Shown: positions 8,832-17,060 of the stretch, piece after piece
Numbering within the stretch: the first letter of the stretch is position 1
Layout of the letters: each line of letters starts with the position of its first letter
Source of the DNA: Schlesneria paludicola DSM 18645
GTDB lineage: Bacteria; Planctomycetota; Planctomycetia; Planctomycetales; Planctomycetaceae
Assembly: GCA_945862235.1 (NCBI GenBank)
Contig: CAMAYU010000022.1
Span: forward strand, 1 to 52,772
Length of the DNA stretch: 52,772 nt
Direction: 5' to 3'
Made by a program: the position numbers and the translations under genes
Notes under the pieces: model-generated
Database searches by the model: none
Told to the model about the DNA's origin: nothing
What the model saw: the letters and a program-made list of their open reading frames with translations, nothing else

Positions 8832-10001
8832 ATGATGACGATTCGTGCTCGCAGCTATGAGAACGGGGAGCCGTTGCGGATTGCCGTCAGCGGGGATCGC
8901 ATTCGGTCGGTTGAACCGGCGTGGCCGACGGGTTCGGTGGACGAGTGGCCGTTCGTCGCGCCTGGTCTGTTCGATTTGCAGATCAATGGGCACAGTGGCG
9001 TCTGGTTCAGTGATGAGGCGCTGACTGTGAGCGACGTGCTGAAGGCGTTGTCGCCGTATTCGCGATTCGGGGTGACGCGGCTCTGTCCGACGCTCATTAC
9101 GAATTCGTTTGAGGGTCTGGCGGCGGGTTTCACGGCGATTCGAGCGGCCTGTGAACGCGAGCCGTGGGCGGATCGCATGGTCAGCGGCTGCCATCTCGAA
9201 GGACCGTACATCTCTGGTGAGGACGGGCCGCGCGGGGCGCACCCGCAGCAGCACGTGCGACCGGCCGATTGGACTGAGTTCCAGCGGTTGCAGGAGATTT
9301 CGGGCAACCGCATCCGACTGGTGACAATCGCGCCGGAAGTGGACGGGGCGATTGAATTCATTCATCAGGCAGTGGCTCACCACGTCGTGATTTCGATCGG
9401 TCACACGGCGGCGACTCCGGAGCAGGTTCGCGCGGCGGTCGATGCGGGGGCGCGACTCAGCACACATCTTGGGAACGGTGCCCATGCGCTGATTCACCGT
9501 CACCGCAATTACATCTTCGAACAACTGTCCGACACGCGACTCACCGCCAGCTTGATCGTCGATGGCCATCATCTGCCGCCGTCACTCGTGCGAACGTTCA
9601 TCAAGGTGAAGTCGCCCAAGCAGACGATCCTGACGTGTGACGCCGCCGGCTGGGCCGGTTGTCCGCCGGGGGTGTACGAAAGCAAACTCGGGCGGAGCGA
9701 GATTCTGGAGAACGGCAAACTGGTTGTGGCCGGGCAACACGAACTGCTCGCCGGGTCGGCTCAGGAGACGGATGTTTGTGTGGCGAACGTGATGGAATTC
9801 GCAGGCGTCTCGTTGCGTGAGGCGATCGACATGACGAGCAAGAATCCGGCCAAGCTGTTGGGTCGCGAGGTCGCTCGTTTGAGACGCGGCTCATTGGCGG
9901 ACCTCGTCGTGTTTCGAGTCGCGCCGAACAAACAACGGCTCGATGTCGAAGCGACGGTTGCGTCCGGGCACTTGATGTACGGCGAGATCGTCACGCGGTG
10001 A
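8832..10001 (+). CDS. nagA: N-acetylglucosamine-6-phosphate deacetylase-like amidohydrolase
   Basis: A 389-residue amidohydrolase that probably removes acetate from GlcNAc-6-phosphate during amino-sugar or peptidoglycan recycling. Motifs in NagA order are PGLFDLQINGHSG, CHLEGPYIS (metal-binding Glu near residue 123), SIGHTAATPEQ, STHLGNGAHA (metal His, where most NagA have THLFNAM), IVDGHH and TCDAAGWAG (catalytic Asp, where most NagA have SDA). The C-terminal ASKNPA-like helix is TSKNPAKLLG and is followed by GSLADLVVF. The start could be 8832 or the adjacent ATG at 8835. The substitutions in two motifs leave room for another N-acetyl-sugar phosphate substrate. It is monocistronic. Confidence 0.85.
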   Translation: MMTIRARSYENGEPLRIAVSGDRIRSVEPAWPTGSVDEWPFVAPGLFDLQINGHSGVWFSDEALTVSDVLKALSPYSRFGVTRLCPTLITNSFEGLAAGFTAIRAACEREPWADRMVSGCHLEGPYISGEDGPRGAHPQQHVRPADWTEFQRLQEISGNRIRLVTIAPEVDGAIEFIHQAVAHHVVISIGHTAATPEQVRAAVDAGARLSTHLGNGAHALIHRHRNYIFEQLSDTRLTASLIVDGHHLPPSLVRTFIKVKSPKQTILTCDAAGWAGCPPGVYESKLGRSEILENGKLVVAGQHELLAGSAQETDVCVANVMEFAGVSLREAIDMTSKNPAKLLGREVARLRRGSLADLVVFRVAPNKQRLDVEATVASGHLMYGEIVTR

Positions 10002-10005
10002 CGAT

Positions 10006-10236
10006 GACACCAACCCGAAGCGTGAGCGAGGAAGCGTGAGGGACAAACGTGTGGCTGGGGTCGGCGCTTCGCCGCCCCCAGACTTGAGAGTGTTCACGAT
10101 CGCTGGACGATCACTGGGGGCGGCGAAGCGCTGACCCCAGCCACACCACACCAGCCACATCACAACCCGGGTGTCTCGTTCATGCAGGCATCCTCGCTGA
10201 CGCCCGACATCCTCGCTCACGCTTCGGGTTGGTGTC
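10006..10236. repeat. Nested palindrome, family C, best-preserved copy
   Basis: Outer arms 10006-10031 and 10211-10236 are perfect 26-nt inverted repeats containing CCGAAGCGTGAGCGAGG. Inner arms 10049-10081 and 10114-10146 are 33-nt inverted repeats with one mismatch, containing GTGTGGCTGGGGTCGGCGCT. It looks like one palindrome inserted inside another. It fills most of the nagA/TolC convergent spacer (10002-10345), which has no gene. Confidence 0.92.
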
Positions 10237-10345
10237 CCTCACAAGACGAAGCCCTCATTTCGCGAGCAGCTTGGCCATCAAGAAGTCGTTGGCCGAGTCG
10301 AACTTCGATGAGCTGCGCCGCAGAGAGACGGGATGATCTCGCCAC

Positions 10346-12526
10346 TTATCGCTCGTCACGGGGCGAACTGCGGGCGAGCGGCTGCGACACTTTGAAGAGA
10401 CGCAGGAATCGTGAGGTCCGAGATGCAGCGGCACTTTGCGACTCACGAGGCGCGTCATCAAGGGAGTCGTTGGACTGAGGTTCGACGGTCAACGAAGTGG
10501 CTCCAGTGGACGCGTCACGCGGACGAGGCGGCTGTGGTTCAGGAGGCTCTGCCGGTGGAAGTGGCTCCGTTTCACTTGGTGACTTACGAGGCGGCTCGAT
10601 GCCAGGCTCGCCTTCGCGTTTTGGTCGCGGAGCCGGGGGGACGCTCGGTTCCCGCATGATCTCTTCTAGCGTCGGCAGCTTGATGTCGTCGTAGTTGAGG
10701 TCGGGGCGTTTGTCGCGCAGGCTGCCGGGTTGTTCGAGATCGAAGGCTTGTTCGGACGGAGTGTCTCCGGCGGGATAGCGGTCGGCGTTGGAGGACGGAC
10801 GCATGTTCTGGGGATAGCACTCGTCATCGCAGAAGCGGCCGAGTGGTCCGATGGCGGCGAAGCGTTCTTCGTAGAAGAGGACGGCGTGCGTCTCCAAGAT
10901 CGTGCCGGTCTGGCGTTCGAGCGTCGCCAAGAGCGTGTTGTATTGAGTCAGCGCGCTGGCCTCGGCCGAGACCAAGTTGCCCCAGTCGGTGATCGCCTGC
11001 TGAACGTTGATGAAGATGGCCGTTCCCGTGAAGTACTTGGCGTTTTGGAACCGCAGGTTTTCGCGAGCGGCTTGGCGGGCTTCGCGAAACGCGAGGTACT
11101 GATCGTAGGCTTGGTCGAGGTTGCGGACGCTCGCCGCGAGTTGATGGATCGCACTGTGCAGACCTTGCTGAAGATTGACGCGGTCTCGCGCGATGATGAG
11201 TTCTCGCGCCCGTAGTGAGGCTCGCGACTGACGCAGTCCGAGCGGTACCGAGAAGTTCACCCCGAGCGTCCAGTCGGTGAAGGCTCCCGCTGATGACGAG
11301 CGGGACTGGCCGTTCGGCATCGTTCCTTCGAGTCCATTCCAGCGGTACTGGCTGACGGCATCGAGTCGAGGCAACGCGGTGTTGCGCGCGATTTGGTACT
11401 GCTGCTGGTCGGCCTCAATGATGAGCTTCAGTTCGATGATGTCGGGGCGACGTTCACCGGCCAGTTCCGTGATCGACGCCCAATCGGGCTGAAAGCGGTC
11501 TCGCTGCGGTGGCGAGTTCGGAATGAGTCGCGTGCCGTCGGAAGGTGGCATCCCCGTGATGTTCCGGAGCCCCGCTTCTCGCTGGATGAGATTTCCTTCC
11601 GACGCGACGAGGCTCGCTCGAAAGTTGGCCAGTGCGAGCTGAGCCTGCGCTTGGTCGCCTCGATTTCCGGTTCCCGTCTTCACGGTCGCATCAATGCGGC
11701 GCAAGATCTCGGTCAACTGATCGACCTGCGTCCGTCGTGCCCACACGTCCGTGCGTGCGGCGACGAGCGACCAGTACGCTTCAATCACGCCGCGTACGTG
11801 TTCCTGCATCGAGTCCTTGAGCTGGAAGTACGAACGCTCGGTGTCGATCCGAGCCAGCACGATTGGAGCGAGGTTCGCGCCGAGACGGCCTCCCTGAAGC
11901 AGCGGTTGCGTGTAGTTGATGTTGCTCGATGAGCGCGTCTGCGGATTGAGCGGATACGTGCCGGGAGACAGTCGTGAGGGAGTCGCATCGAAGCCAACGC
12001 CGAATGTTCCGCCGAAGGCGTTCTGTTTGGTGAGGTTCGTCGATGTGTTGAAGAAGTCGTTGCGGACACCGGTGATGATCGACGAGGTGGGGGGCGGAGG
12101 TGCAAGCGGATCGAAGATCGCCTGCGGGTTCTCCATCCGGTTCCAAGTGTTGCTGACAGAGAGCGTCGGATCGAACTGCGCATTCTGCTGGTCGATGGCC
12201 GTGTTGGTAATCGCCGGGTCGTAGATCGTCCGCCCGCTGTTCGTCGCCGTCGTCCCGGCCAAGATGCGGACAACATCGACGTTGCCGAGCGACATCCGAA
12301 TCATGTCGTCCAGCGAGAGCTGTACCGGTTGCAGCTCGGGCTGCGGGTTCGAGACGGTGGACGGCGGAAGTGAATCGGGCAGACGAGACGGGACGAGTTG
12401 CGAAGGGGCTCGAACGATGATCGACCGCTGCTCGGGAAAGAATGTCGGGACGAGCCGTTGCGCGGCGGCAGGCTGTGCCGCGACGCTGAGCCAGATCAAA
12501 ACAGCGATCACAGTCCGGCGGGTCAT
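10346..12526 (-). CDS. TolC-family outer-membrane efflux protein
   Basis: A 726-residue outer-membrane factor that would form the exit duct of an efflux or type I secretion system. The start MTRRTVIAVLIWLSVAAQPA at 12526 gives a signal peptide cleaved near AAA/Q. The upstream in-frame extension to 12688 is rejected because it would bury this signal. Two outer-membrane efflux repeats are recognisable: a long helical region with QLTEILRRIDATVKTGTGNR and the region with NLQQGLHSAIHQLAASVRNL. The chain is longer than the usual 420-500 residues because of an N-terminal insertion and a C-terminal tail of about 120 residues rich in Pro, Glu and Arg with low complexity. It lies last in a leftward run behind an ABC ATPase gene. 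Confidence 0.88.
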   Translation of the reverse strand: MTRRTVIAVLIWLSVAAQPAAAQRLVPTFFPEQRSIIVRAPSQLVPSRLPDSLPPSTVSNPQPELQPVQLSLDDMIRMSLGNVDVVRILAGTTATNSGRTIYDPAITNTAIDQQNAQFDPTLSVSNTWNRMENPQAIFDPLAPPPPTSSIITGVRNDFFNTSTNLTKQNAFGGTFGVGFDATPSRLSPGTYPLNPQTRSSSNINYTQPLLQGGRLGANLAPIVLARIDTERSYFQLKDSMQEHVRGVIEAYWSLVAARTDVWARRTQVDQLTEILRRIDATVKTGTGNRGDQAQAQLALANFRASLVASEGNLIQREAGLRNITGMPPSDGTRLIPNSPPQRDRFQPDWASITELAGERRPDIIELKLIIEADQQQYQIARNTALPRLDAVSQYRWNGLEGTMPNGQSRSSSAGAFTDWTLGVNFSVPLGLRQSRASLRARELIIARDRVNLQQGLHSAIHQLAASVRNLDQAYDQYLAFREARQAARENLRFQNAKYFTGTAIFINVQQAITDWGNLVSAEASALTQYNTLLATLERQTGTILETHAVLFYEERFAAIGPLGRFCDDECYPQNMRPSSNADRYPAGDTPSEQAFDLEQPGSLRDKRPDLNYDDIKLPTLEEIMREPSVPPAPRPKREGEPGIEPPRKSPSETEPLPPAEPPEPQPPRPRDASTGATSLTVEPQSNDSLDDAPRESQSAAASRTSRFLRLFKVSQPLARSSPRDER

Positions 12527-12588
12527 GCCGATTCCGAAGGAAGAGTGATCCGGGGTGGGATGGCTCGTTGAATTGGGGTCGCGCGAAT

Positions 12589-12664
12589 ACCGTAGCGTAG
12601 GCGGCTCGCCTGCGTTGGGTTTGTCGTTGGCGACGCCTCTTAGCCGAGCCGCCGGAGCTACGGG
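12589..12664. repeat. Palindromic element family D, copy 1
   Basis: CCGTAGCGTAGGCGGCTCGC and the opposing CGAGCCGCCGGAGCTACGGG are arms of an imperfect palindrome. The whole stretch aligns with the reverse complement of 38525-38596. It lies between the ABC ATPase and TolC genes. Confidence 0.8.
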
Positions 12665-12751
12665 TTGCGACCTCGGTTGGATCGACACGTGCGCCGGTCG
12701 TACCGGTTGCCGCAGTCGATCATCGTCCGGCGATTGGACGCGACATGCGGA

Positions 12752-13480
12752 TCACTCCACGACTTCGGCCTGTAGCGCCTGTGACGCTTGGGCAAAATTC
12801 GTCGTGTCGCACACGATGGCACCGTCGCGGAGGACGATGATGCGGCGGGCGTTCTTCGCCACGTTCTGATCGTGGGTCACGAGGATCACCGTGATGCCAG
12901 ACGTTTCATTCAGCTCGTGGAAGAGTCGAATGACTTCGCGACTGGTCTTGGAGTCGAGGTTCCCGGTTGGTTCATCGCCCATCAGGATCGCCGGTTCATT
13001 GACCAGTGCCCGGGCGATGGCGACGCGCTGTTGCTGTCCCCCCGAGAGCTGACTCGGGTGATGATCGAGTCGATCACCGAGGCCAACCAGCTTGAGCTTC
13101 TCGGTCGCCCGCCGATGACGTTCGGCGGCGGAGATGCCGTGCGTATAGAGCAACGGCAGCTCAACGTTCTCATGCGCCGACGTTCTGGCGAGCAGATTGA
13201 AGTTCTGAAACACGAAGCCGATCCGCTGGTTGCGAATGCGTGCCCGATCGTTCCCCGACATCGTCGAGATCTCTTCACCCGCCAGCTTGTAGCTCCCCGA
13301 AGTGGGGCGATCCAAACAGCCGAGCGTGTTCATGAGCGTGCTCTTCCCCGATCCGGAGGGCCCGATCAGCGCGACGAACTCGCCCTGTTCGATGGTCAGA
13401 TTGGCGTCTTTGAGAGCCTCGACCTTAACTTCACCGAGGTCGTAGACCTTGCAGACATCGCGAATCTCAATCAGTGCCAC
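12752..13480 (-). CDS. ABC transporter ATP-binding protein, MacB/LolD type
   Basis: A 242-residue nucleotide-binding subunit. Walker A GPSGSGKST (residues about 40-48), Q-loop FVFQNFNLLARTSAHENVEL, signature LSGGQQQRVAIARAL, Walker B ILMGDEPTGNLD and the H-loop VTHDQ are all present. The GNLDSKTSREV motif is typical of the MacB/LolD/FtsE branch, which drives mechanotransmission across the envelope rather than bulk import. It starts at GTG (13478-13480) behind GGAG. A TolC-family gene follows 225 bp downstream, suggesting a MacB-TolC-type pump, but no FtsX/MacB permease or periplasmic adaptor is encoded next to it, so those must lie elsewhere. Confidence 0.92.
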   Translation of the reverse strand: MALIEIRDVCKVYDLGEVKVEALKDANLTIEQGEFVALIGPSGSGKSTLMNTLGCLDRPTSGSYKLAGEEISTMSGNDRARIRNQRIGFVFQNFNLLARTSAHENVELPLLYTHGISAAERHRRATEKLKLVGLGDRLDHHPSQLSGGQQQRVAIARALVNEPAILMGDEPTGNLDSKTSREVIRLFHELNETSGITVILVTHDQNVAKNARRIIVLRDGAIVCDTTNFAQASQALQAEVVE

Positions 13481-13543
13481 GAAGGGTCTCCGATTCGGTT
13501 GAGACTCGCTGGACTGGATGATTCTTGGCTGAGTCGATGCCGG

Positions 13544-13738
13544 TCACAACGAGCGTCCTTTGGGGCACTGTTCGCCGCACGAGAATTTATCGCCGTGGAC
13601 AGTGGGGGCGCGGGCCGCGCTCTTTTTGGAATTGGTCAGGGCACAACCGGTGAGGCAGACGAGTGTCAGCAGCAGCAAACAATGAACGGACAGGGTACGG
13701 ACCTTAGTCCACGTTGTGGGATGAGTGATGCGGGGCAT
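13544..13738 (-). CDS. Small lipoprotein
   Basis: A 64-residue predicted lipoprotein. The start MPRITHPTTWTKVRTLSVHC leads into a hydrophobic stretch LLLLTLVCLTGC with a lipobox (LTGC), so about 30 mature residues remain, including two further cysteines (SCGEQCPKG). Function unknown. It lies between the CX4CH protein and the ABC ATPase genes, all leftward, and may be cotranscribed. An in-frame extension upstream to 13852 is ignored because it precedes the signal. Confidence 0.65.
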   Translation of the reverse strand: MPRITHPTTWTKVRTLSVHCLLLLTLVCLTGCALTNSKKSAARAPTVHGDKFSCGEQCPKGRSL

Positions 13739-13848
13739 GGTGTCCCTTTCCAGAGAGGCGTGTGAAAAGTTGGTTGACCGCTGTTGGCCGTGCTGGCAAT
13801 CGCCGTAGGGCTGGTTCCATCGGCCGCTTCGGGTGAAGCGTAGTGCGT

Positions 13849-15015
13849 TCACTTCCGCGACTTCTGGGCACCGTGGAAGCGGCGGTTGAATTCATTGGGG
13901 TCGAACAAGTCACTGGAATCATCTTCGTTCAAGGGCGTGGCGGTCTCATCGCTGGTGAGTGGCTGCGGGGAGTCGAGATCGACGGGATGGAAATCATTGC
14001 TGCGAGGCTTGGACGGCGTTGAGTTTGACAACGTGGATTGCGTCGCTGGAACGCCGCCCATTCCCGGCGAGGTCTTCTGTTTACTCAGTACACTCGGTCG
14101 ATTGGCTAGTTCCTGCTCCTCAGTCCGTTTCTCGTGCGACACCTGTTTGATCCAGATTCGCAGCGTCTTGAGCTGTTCGGCCCCTTGAGGCCCGTGGAAG
14201 ATGGCGGTCGCTCCGGCATGGCCACCTTGCGGAGCGGTCACGAGCGGACTGAGCGCTGGATCGTGGATGTCGATGTAGCGCAAGGCTTCTGCCAGATTCC
14301 GTTCGGTGTGCATCCGGTTGCCGTTCGCGCCGAGGCGTGTCGAGTGGAGTTTAAATTCCCCTCGCGAGGTGGCTCCGTGGCAACTCGCGTTGCCGCATTT
14401 GTTGATCAGCAACGGCTGCACGCGCGCGGTGAACGACGTGGCCGTTTCCTTCGAGAGTCCGCCGAGCGATTCAACATCGGGCACCACAAAGCCGTCGGGA
14501 GTTCTGAGCGGCAGGACCGTCGATTGCGGCGTAACGGTCTTCGCGGTCAAGCTCTCGTCCAACCGGCGCAGCAGCTTGCGAGCCTCTTCATGTTCGGGAT
14601 CGCGCTTCAGACACTTCTTCAGTTCGTCGCGAGCTTCGTCGTTCAACCGGTACGTGATGCACCATTGCGCCAGCATCACATGCGTGGCGGGAGTTGGTTC
14701 GACGATGGCATCACGCTGCTTGCGATACGCATCGCGCATGCTGTCTGCCACGACTTTCACTTGATCACCAGGAACCTGTACACGACCGCTGGCATGTTCC
14801 ACCAACCAGCCGCCCGCGTTGCGAGTCGTCTGCCCGGTGAGGATGCGTCCCGAAGTCATCACGATGACCCGCTCCCGCACTTCGCCCTCATCGGCCCGCG
14901 CGGACAATGACAGCGCAGTGAGAGACAAGGCCACCCCGAACGACAAAGCGAACGGACACAGCAACACGAAGCCGAATCGACCGACAGGCAGCGCGCGCAC
15001 GATGCGTCTCCGCAC
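13849..15015 (-). CDS. Secreted protein with CX4CH cytochrome-like segment
   Basis: A 388-residue exported protein. A hydrophobic signal segment (FGFVLLCPFALSFGVALSLT) is followed by a beta-rich domain with VIVMTSGRILTGQTTRNAGG and a helical segment resembling a TPR hairpin (residues about 100-150). Near the middle is VQPLLINKCGNASCHG. The CX4CH spacing with the following GEFKLH and later GG/H residues matches the heme-like motif of planctomycete PSCyt-type domains. The C-terminal 90 residues are low-complexity Ser/Pro/Asn. Whether heme is bound covalently through CX4CH is not settled by sequence. It may head the run with the lipoprotein, ABC ATPase and TolC genes. Confidence 0.72.
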   Translation of the reverse strand: MRRRIVRALPVGRFGFVLLCPFALSFGVALSLTALSLSARADEGEVRERVIVMTSGRILTGQTTRNAGGWLVEHASGRVQVPGDQVKVVADSMRDAYRKQRDAIVEPTPATHVMLAQWCITYRLNDEARDELKKCLKRDPEHEEARKLLRRLDESLTAKTVTPQSTVLPLRTPDGFVVPDVESLGGLSKETATSFTARVQPLLINKCGNASCHGATSRGEFKLHSTRLGANGNRMHTERNLAEALRYIDIHDPALSPLVTAPQGGHAGATAIFHGPQGAEQLKTLRIWIKQVSHEKRTEEQELANRPSVLSKQKTSPGMGGVPATQSTLSNSTPSKPRSNDFHPVDLDSPQPLTSDETATPLNEDDSSDLFDPNEFNRRFHGAQKSRK

Positions 15016-15185
15016 GAGAACGGGGGCAGGCAGAATTTGATTTGATAAGCGGGGGAGGGCGGGAAGTTAGAAGCGGTCCGACTTTCGGTCAATCCGAAGT
15101 TGAAAAGCGTCATGCTTGTGTCAGAGCGGCAGACAAACGGGGCTGGTCGATGCCTCCCGCGTGCGATACGTTTCGCGGGGGCGAC

Positions 15186-15216
15186 CGAAGACCGGCTTTT
15201 CAGAAAGGCCGGGCTT
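15186..15216. repeat. Hairpin in a divergent spacer
   Basis: GAAGACCGGCTTTTC pairs with the following GGCCGGGCTTC. It resembles the perfect hairpin at 20123-20152. Confidence 0.55.
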
Positions 15217-15261
15217 CATCAAGAGGGTTGTCGGCGGGAGGCATCACACGGGAGAGCTTCG

Positions 15262-15981
15262 GTGCGACTGCTGAGCTTCAACATTCACAAGGGGATCGGA
15301 GGCCGGGATCGGCGCTATCGGCTCGGTCGCATCATGGATGTCATCGACGCCGAGGCTCCCGATCTCATTTGCCTTCAAGAGGTGGACCGACTCGTCCGCC
15401 GCAGCCGCCATGACGATCAGCCCCGTTTGTTCGTCGAGCATTTTCAGCCAGCAGCACATCTGTTTCAGCTCAACGTCCGGCTGAAAGAGGGTGGCTACGG
15501 AAACCTCCTGCTGTCGCGCTGGCCGCTGCTTAGCCATCATCAGATCTCGCTGACACACCACACTCGCAAGGTGCGCGGGGCGCAACTGGCCGTCATCGAT
15601 ACACCCAGCGGTCCGCTGCATCTGGCCCACTGGCATCTCGGACTGGGAGAGCACGAGCGACACTGGCAGTCACGCCGGCTGCTCGAACACCATTCGTTTC
15701 GAGAATCCAAACAACATCCCACACTCATCGTCGGAGACTCCAACGATTGGCGAAACACACTGGCCAGCGGCCCCTTCGACGTGCATGGCTTTCGCCAGAT
15801 CACGGCTCCGGCCTCTCGATTCCGTTCATTCCCCGCGTGGCTACCCACTCTCGCGCTAGATAAAGCCTTCGTGCGAGGCGCGATCAACGTGCAGCGTGTC
15901 CACGTCGTGAGAAGTCGCGCGACACGAGACGCCTCCGACCATTTGCCGCTCGTCATCGACTTCGATCTCGGAAGTCATTGA
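15262..15981 (+). CDS. Endonuclease/exonuclease/phosphatase (EEP) family protein
   Basis: A 239-residue metal-dependent phosphoesterase of the DNase I-like fold. Motifs: LLSFNIHKGIGGRDRR at the N-terminus (catalytic Asn), DLICLQEVD (metal-binding Glu), LAHWHLGLGEHER (catalytic His), TLIVGDSNDWRN (GDxND) and the final ASDHLPLVIDFDL (SDH). GTG at 15262, preceded by GGGAG, starts exactly at the family N-terminus; an in-frame ATG at 15100 would add an unrelated leader that crosses the spacer hairpin. The SFNIHKG group is often annotated as a phospholipase or cardiolipin-related EEP protein, but I cannot assign a substrate. It stands alone. Confidence 0.88.
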   Translation: MRLLSFNIHKGIGGRDRRYRLGRIMDVIDAEAPDLICLQEVDRLVRRSRHDDQPRLFVEHFQPAAHLFQLNVRLKEGGYGNLLLSRWPLLSHHQISLTHHTRKVRGAQLAVIDTPSGPLHLAHWHLGLGEHERHWQSRRLLEHHSFRESKQHPTLIVGDSNDWRNTLASGPFDVHGFRQITAPASRFRSFPAWLPTLALDKAFVRGAINVQRVHVVRSRATRDASDHLPLVIDFDLGSH

Positions 15982-16020
15982 TCGAGCTTCCCGGCAAAGC
16001 TCAAATTGGACGCGAGGAAC

Positions 16021-16110
16021 GGCGTCAGCCCAATGGCACGGGCTTTGTCGCCTTGCGCTCTGCGAAAGAGCGTTCTTTCGCGGGACGAAAGACGACCTCG
16101 GGCTGACGCC
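16021..16110. repeat. Imperfect palindrome between EEP and csrA genes
   Basis: GGCGTCAGCCC (16021-16031) pairs with GGGCTGACGCC (16100-16110). Further short complementary stretches (CTCTGCGAAAGAGCG) lie inside. It lies in the convergent spacer 15982-16342, which has no gene. Confidence 0.7.
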
Positions 16111-16342
16111 GCACCGCTCGCCACGAATGCCGGACCGACGACCGCGTGGCGAATGTCACAGCCGTTCGTCACCGAGTCCGCACATGAAAACAGAATGAGC
16201 CGGACAAATTGCCCGGCTCAGTCAGGTATGCGTGGTCATCAAGATGTTCGAGATGAGTCAGTGGATGCGAAAGACCGCGACCGGTTGTTTCCGAAGGTTC
16301 TCATGAGAAACGATCGTGTTTTGCAGCGGTCGCTTGGCGTTG

Positions 16343-16555
16343 TTACTTCGCCGTGCCTTCGACCCGGACGCCAGCCACCGCGCCGCGCTGATGTTCGCGT
16401 TGGATCGCCTCGTAAACCTCTTGGCGATGAACGGGAACTTCCGTCGGGGCTTCGATACCAAGGCGAACCTTGTCGCCACGAATATCGACGACTGTGATCT
16501 TGATGTTGTCGCCGATGAAGATGCTCTCATCGCGCTGACGGGACAGAACGAGCAT
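16343..16555 (-). CDS. csrA: Carbon storage regulator, translational regulator
   Basis: A 70-residue dimeric RNA-binding protein that binds GGA motifs near ribosome-binding sites and controls translation or stability of target mRNAs. The canonical start MLVLSRQRDESIFIGDNIKI and the core VDIRGDKVRLGIEAPTEVPV with the RNA-binding residues HRQEVYEAIQ are intact. AAGGAG lies just upstream of the ATG. It is alone; flagellar genes, its common neighbours, are not in the window. The 505-base stretch from 16556 to 17060 contains no gene I can support. Confidence 0.97.
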   Translation of the reverse strand: MLVLSRQRDESIFIGDNIKITVVDIRGDKVRLGIEAPTEVPVHRQEVYEAIQREHQRGAVAGVRVEGTAK

Positions 16556-16972
16556 TGCGTGTCTCCTTTTATTCCATGCCGGCGACGTCGTTCACACGCG
16601 CCGACCGTACTCCCAGGTTGTGATCTCTCCAGAACTCCCGACGCATCGCGAACAAGTCACGCTTGTGGCCAACGATAAGTGCGTCCCCATTCGCACATCG
16701 TCAATCCACTGGTAGCGGGGGAAGAGGCGGACGCGGCTAAGGCCGTCATTCGCTTAAGCGTTTCCGATCACACGTTGCCACCGTCGAAAGCGACGGATTT
16801 CAGTGGCTTGAAGTGATTGGAGGGAGCCAGTTCCACACCAGTTCTCGACACGATTTAGGATCGTCATCCTGCTTACCGTTTTGGGAACACGATAGCACGG
16901 ATTTTCACTTCGGCGAGAAATGACTGTTGGACTCGGCACGTCGTAGCGATTGATCCGGAAGCGGTGCGAGCG

Positions 16973-17003
16973 CCTGCGGTGACTGCTATAACGGTCACGC
17001 AGG
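16973..17003. repeat. Hairpin upstream of the ThuA gene
   Basis: CCTGCGGTGAC and GTCACGCAGG form a stem with one bulge. It lies about 60 nt before the ThuA start and could be a regulatory structure or a repeat relic. Confidence 0.5.
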
Positions 17004-17060
17004 GGCTTGGTTGAGGTTGGAGTCAGCCCAATTCAAAATCATCACTTAGGAGCAGCGTTC

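Noticed and set aside
8733..9572. Minus-strand frame of 279 codons opposite nagA
   Set aside because: The NagA motifs are on the plus strand; the frame is Arg-rich.
12788..13765. Plus-strand frame of 325 codons opposite the ABC ATPase gene
   Set aside because: The complementary strand carries every ABC ATPase motif in order.
16754..16939. 61-codon minus-strand frame in the csrA-thuA spacer
   Set aside because: No Shine-Dalgarno sequence, no recognisable features and no supporting context.
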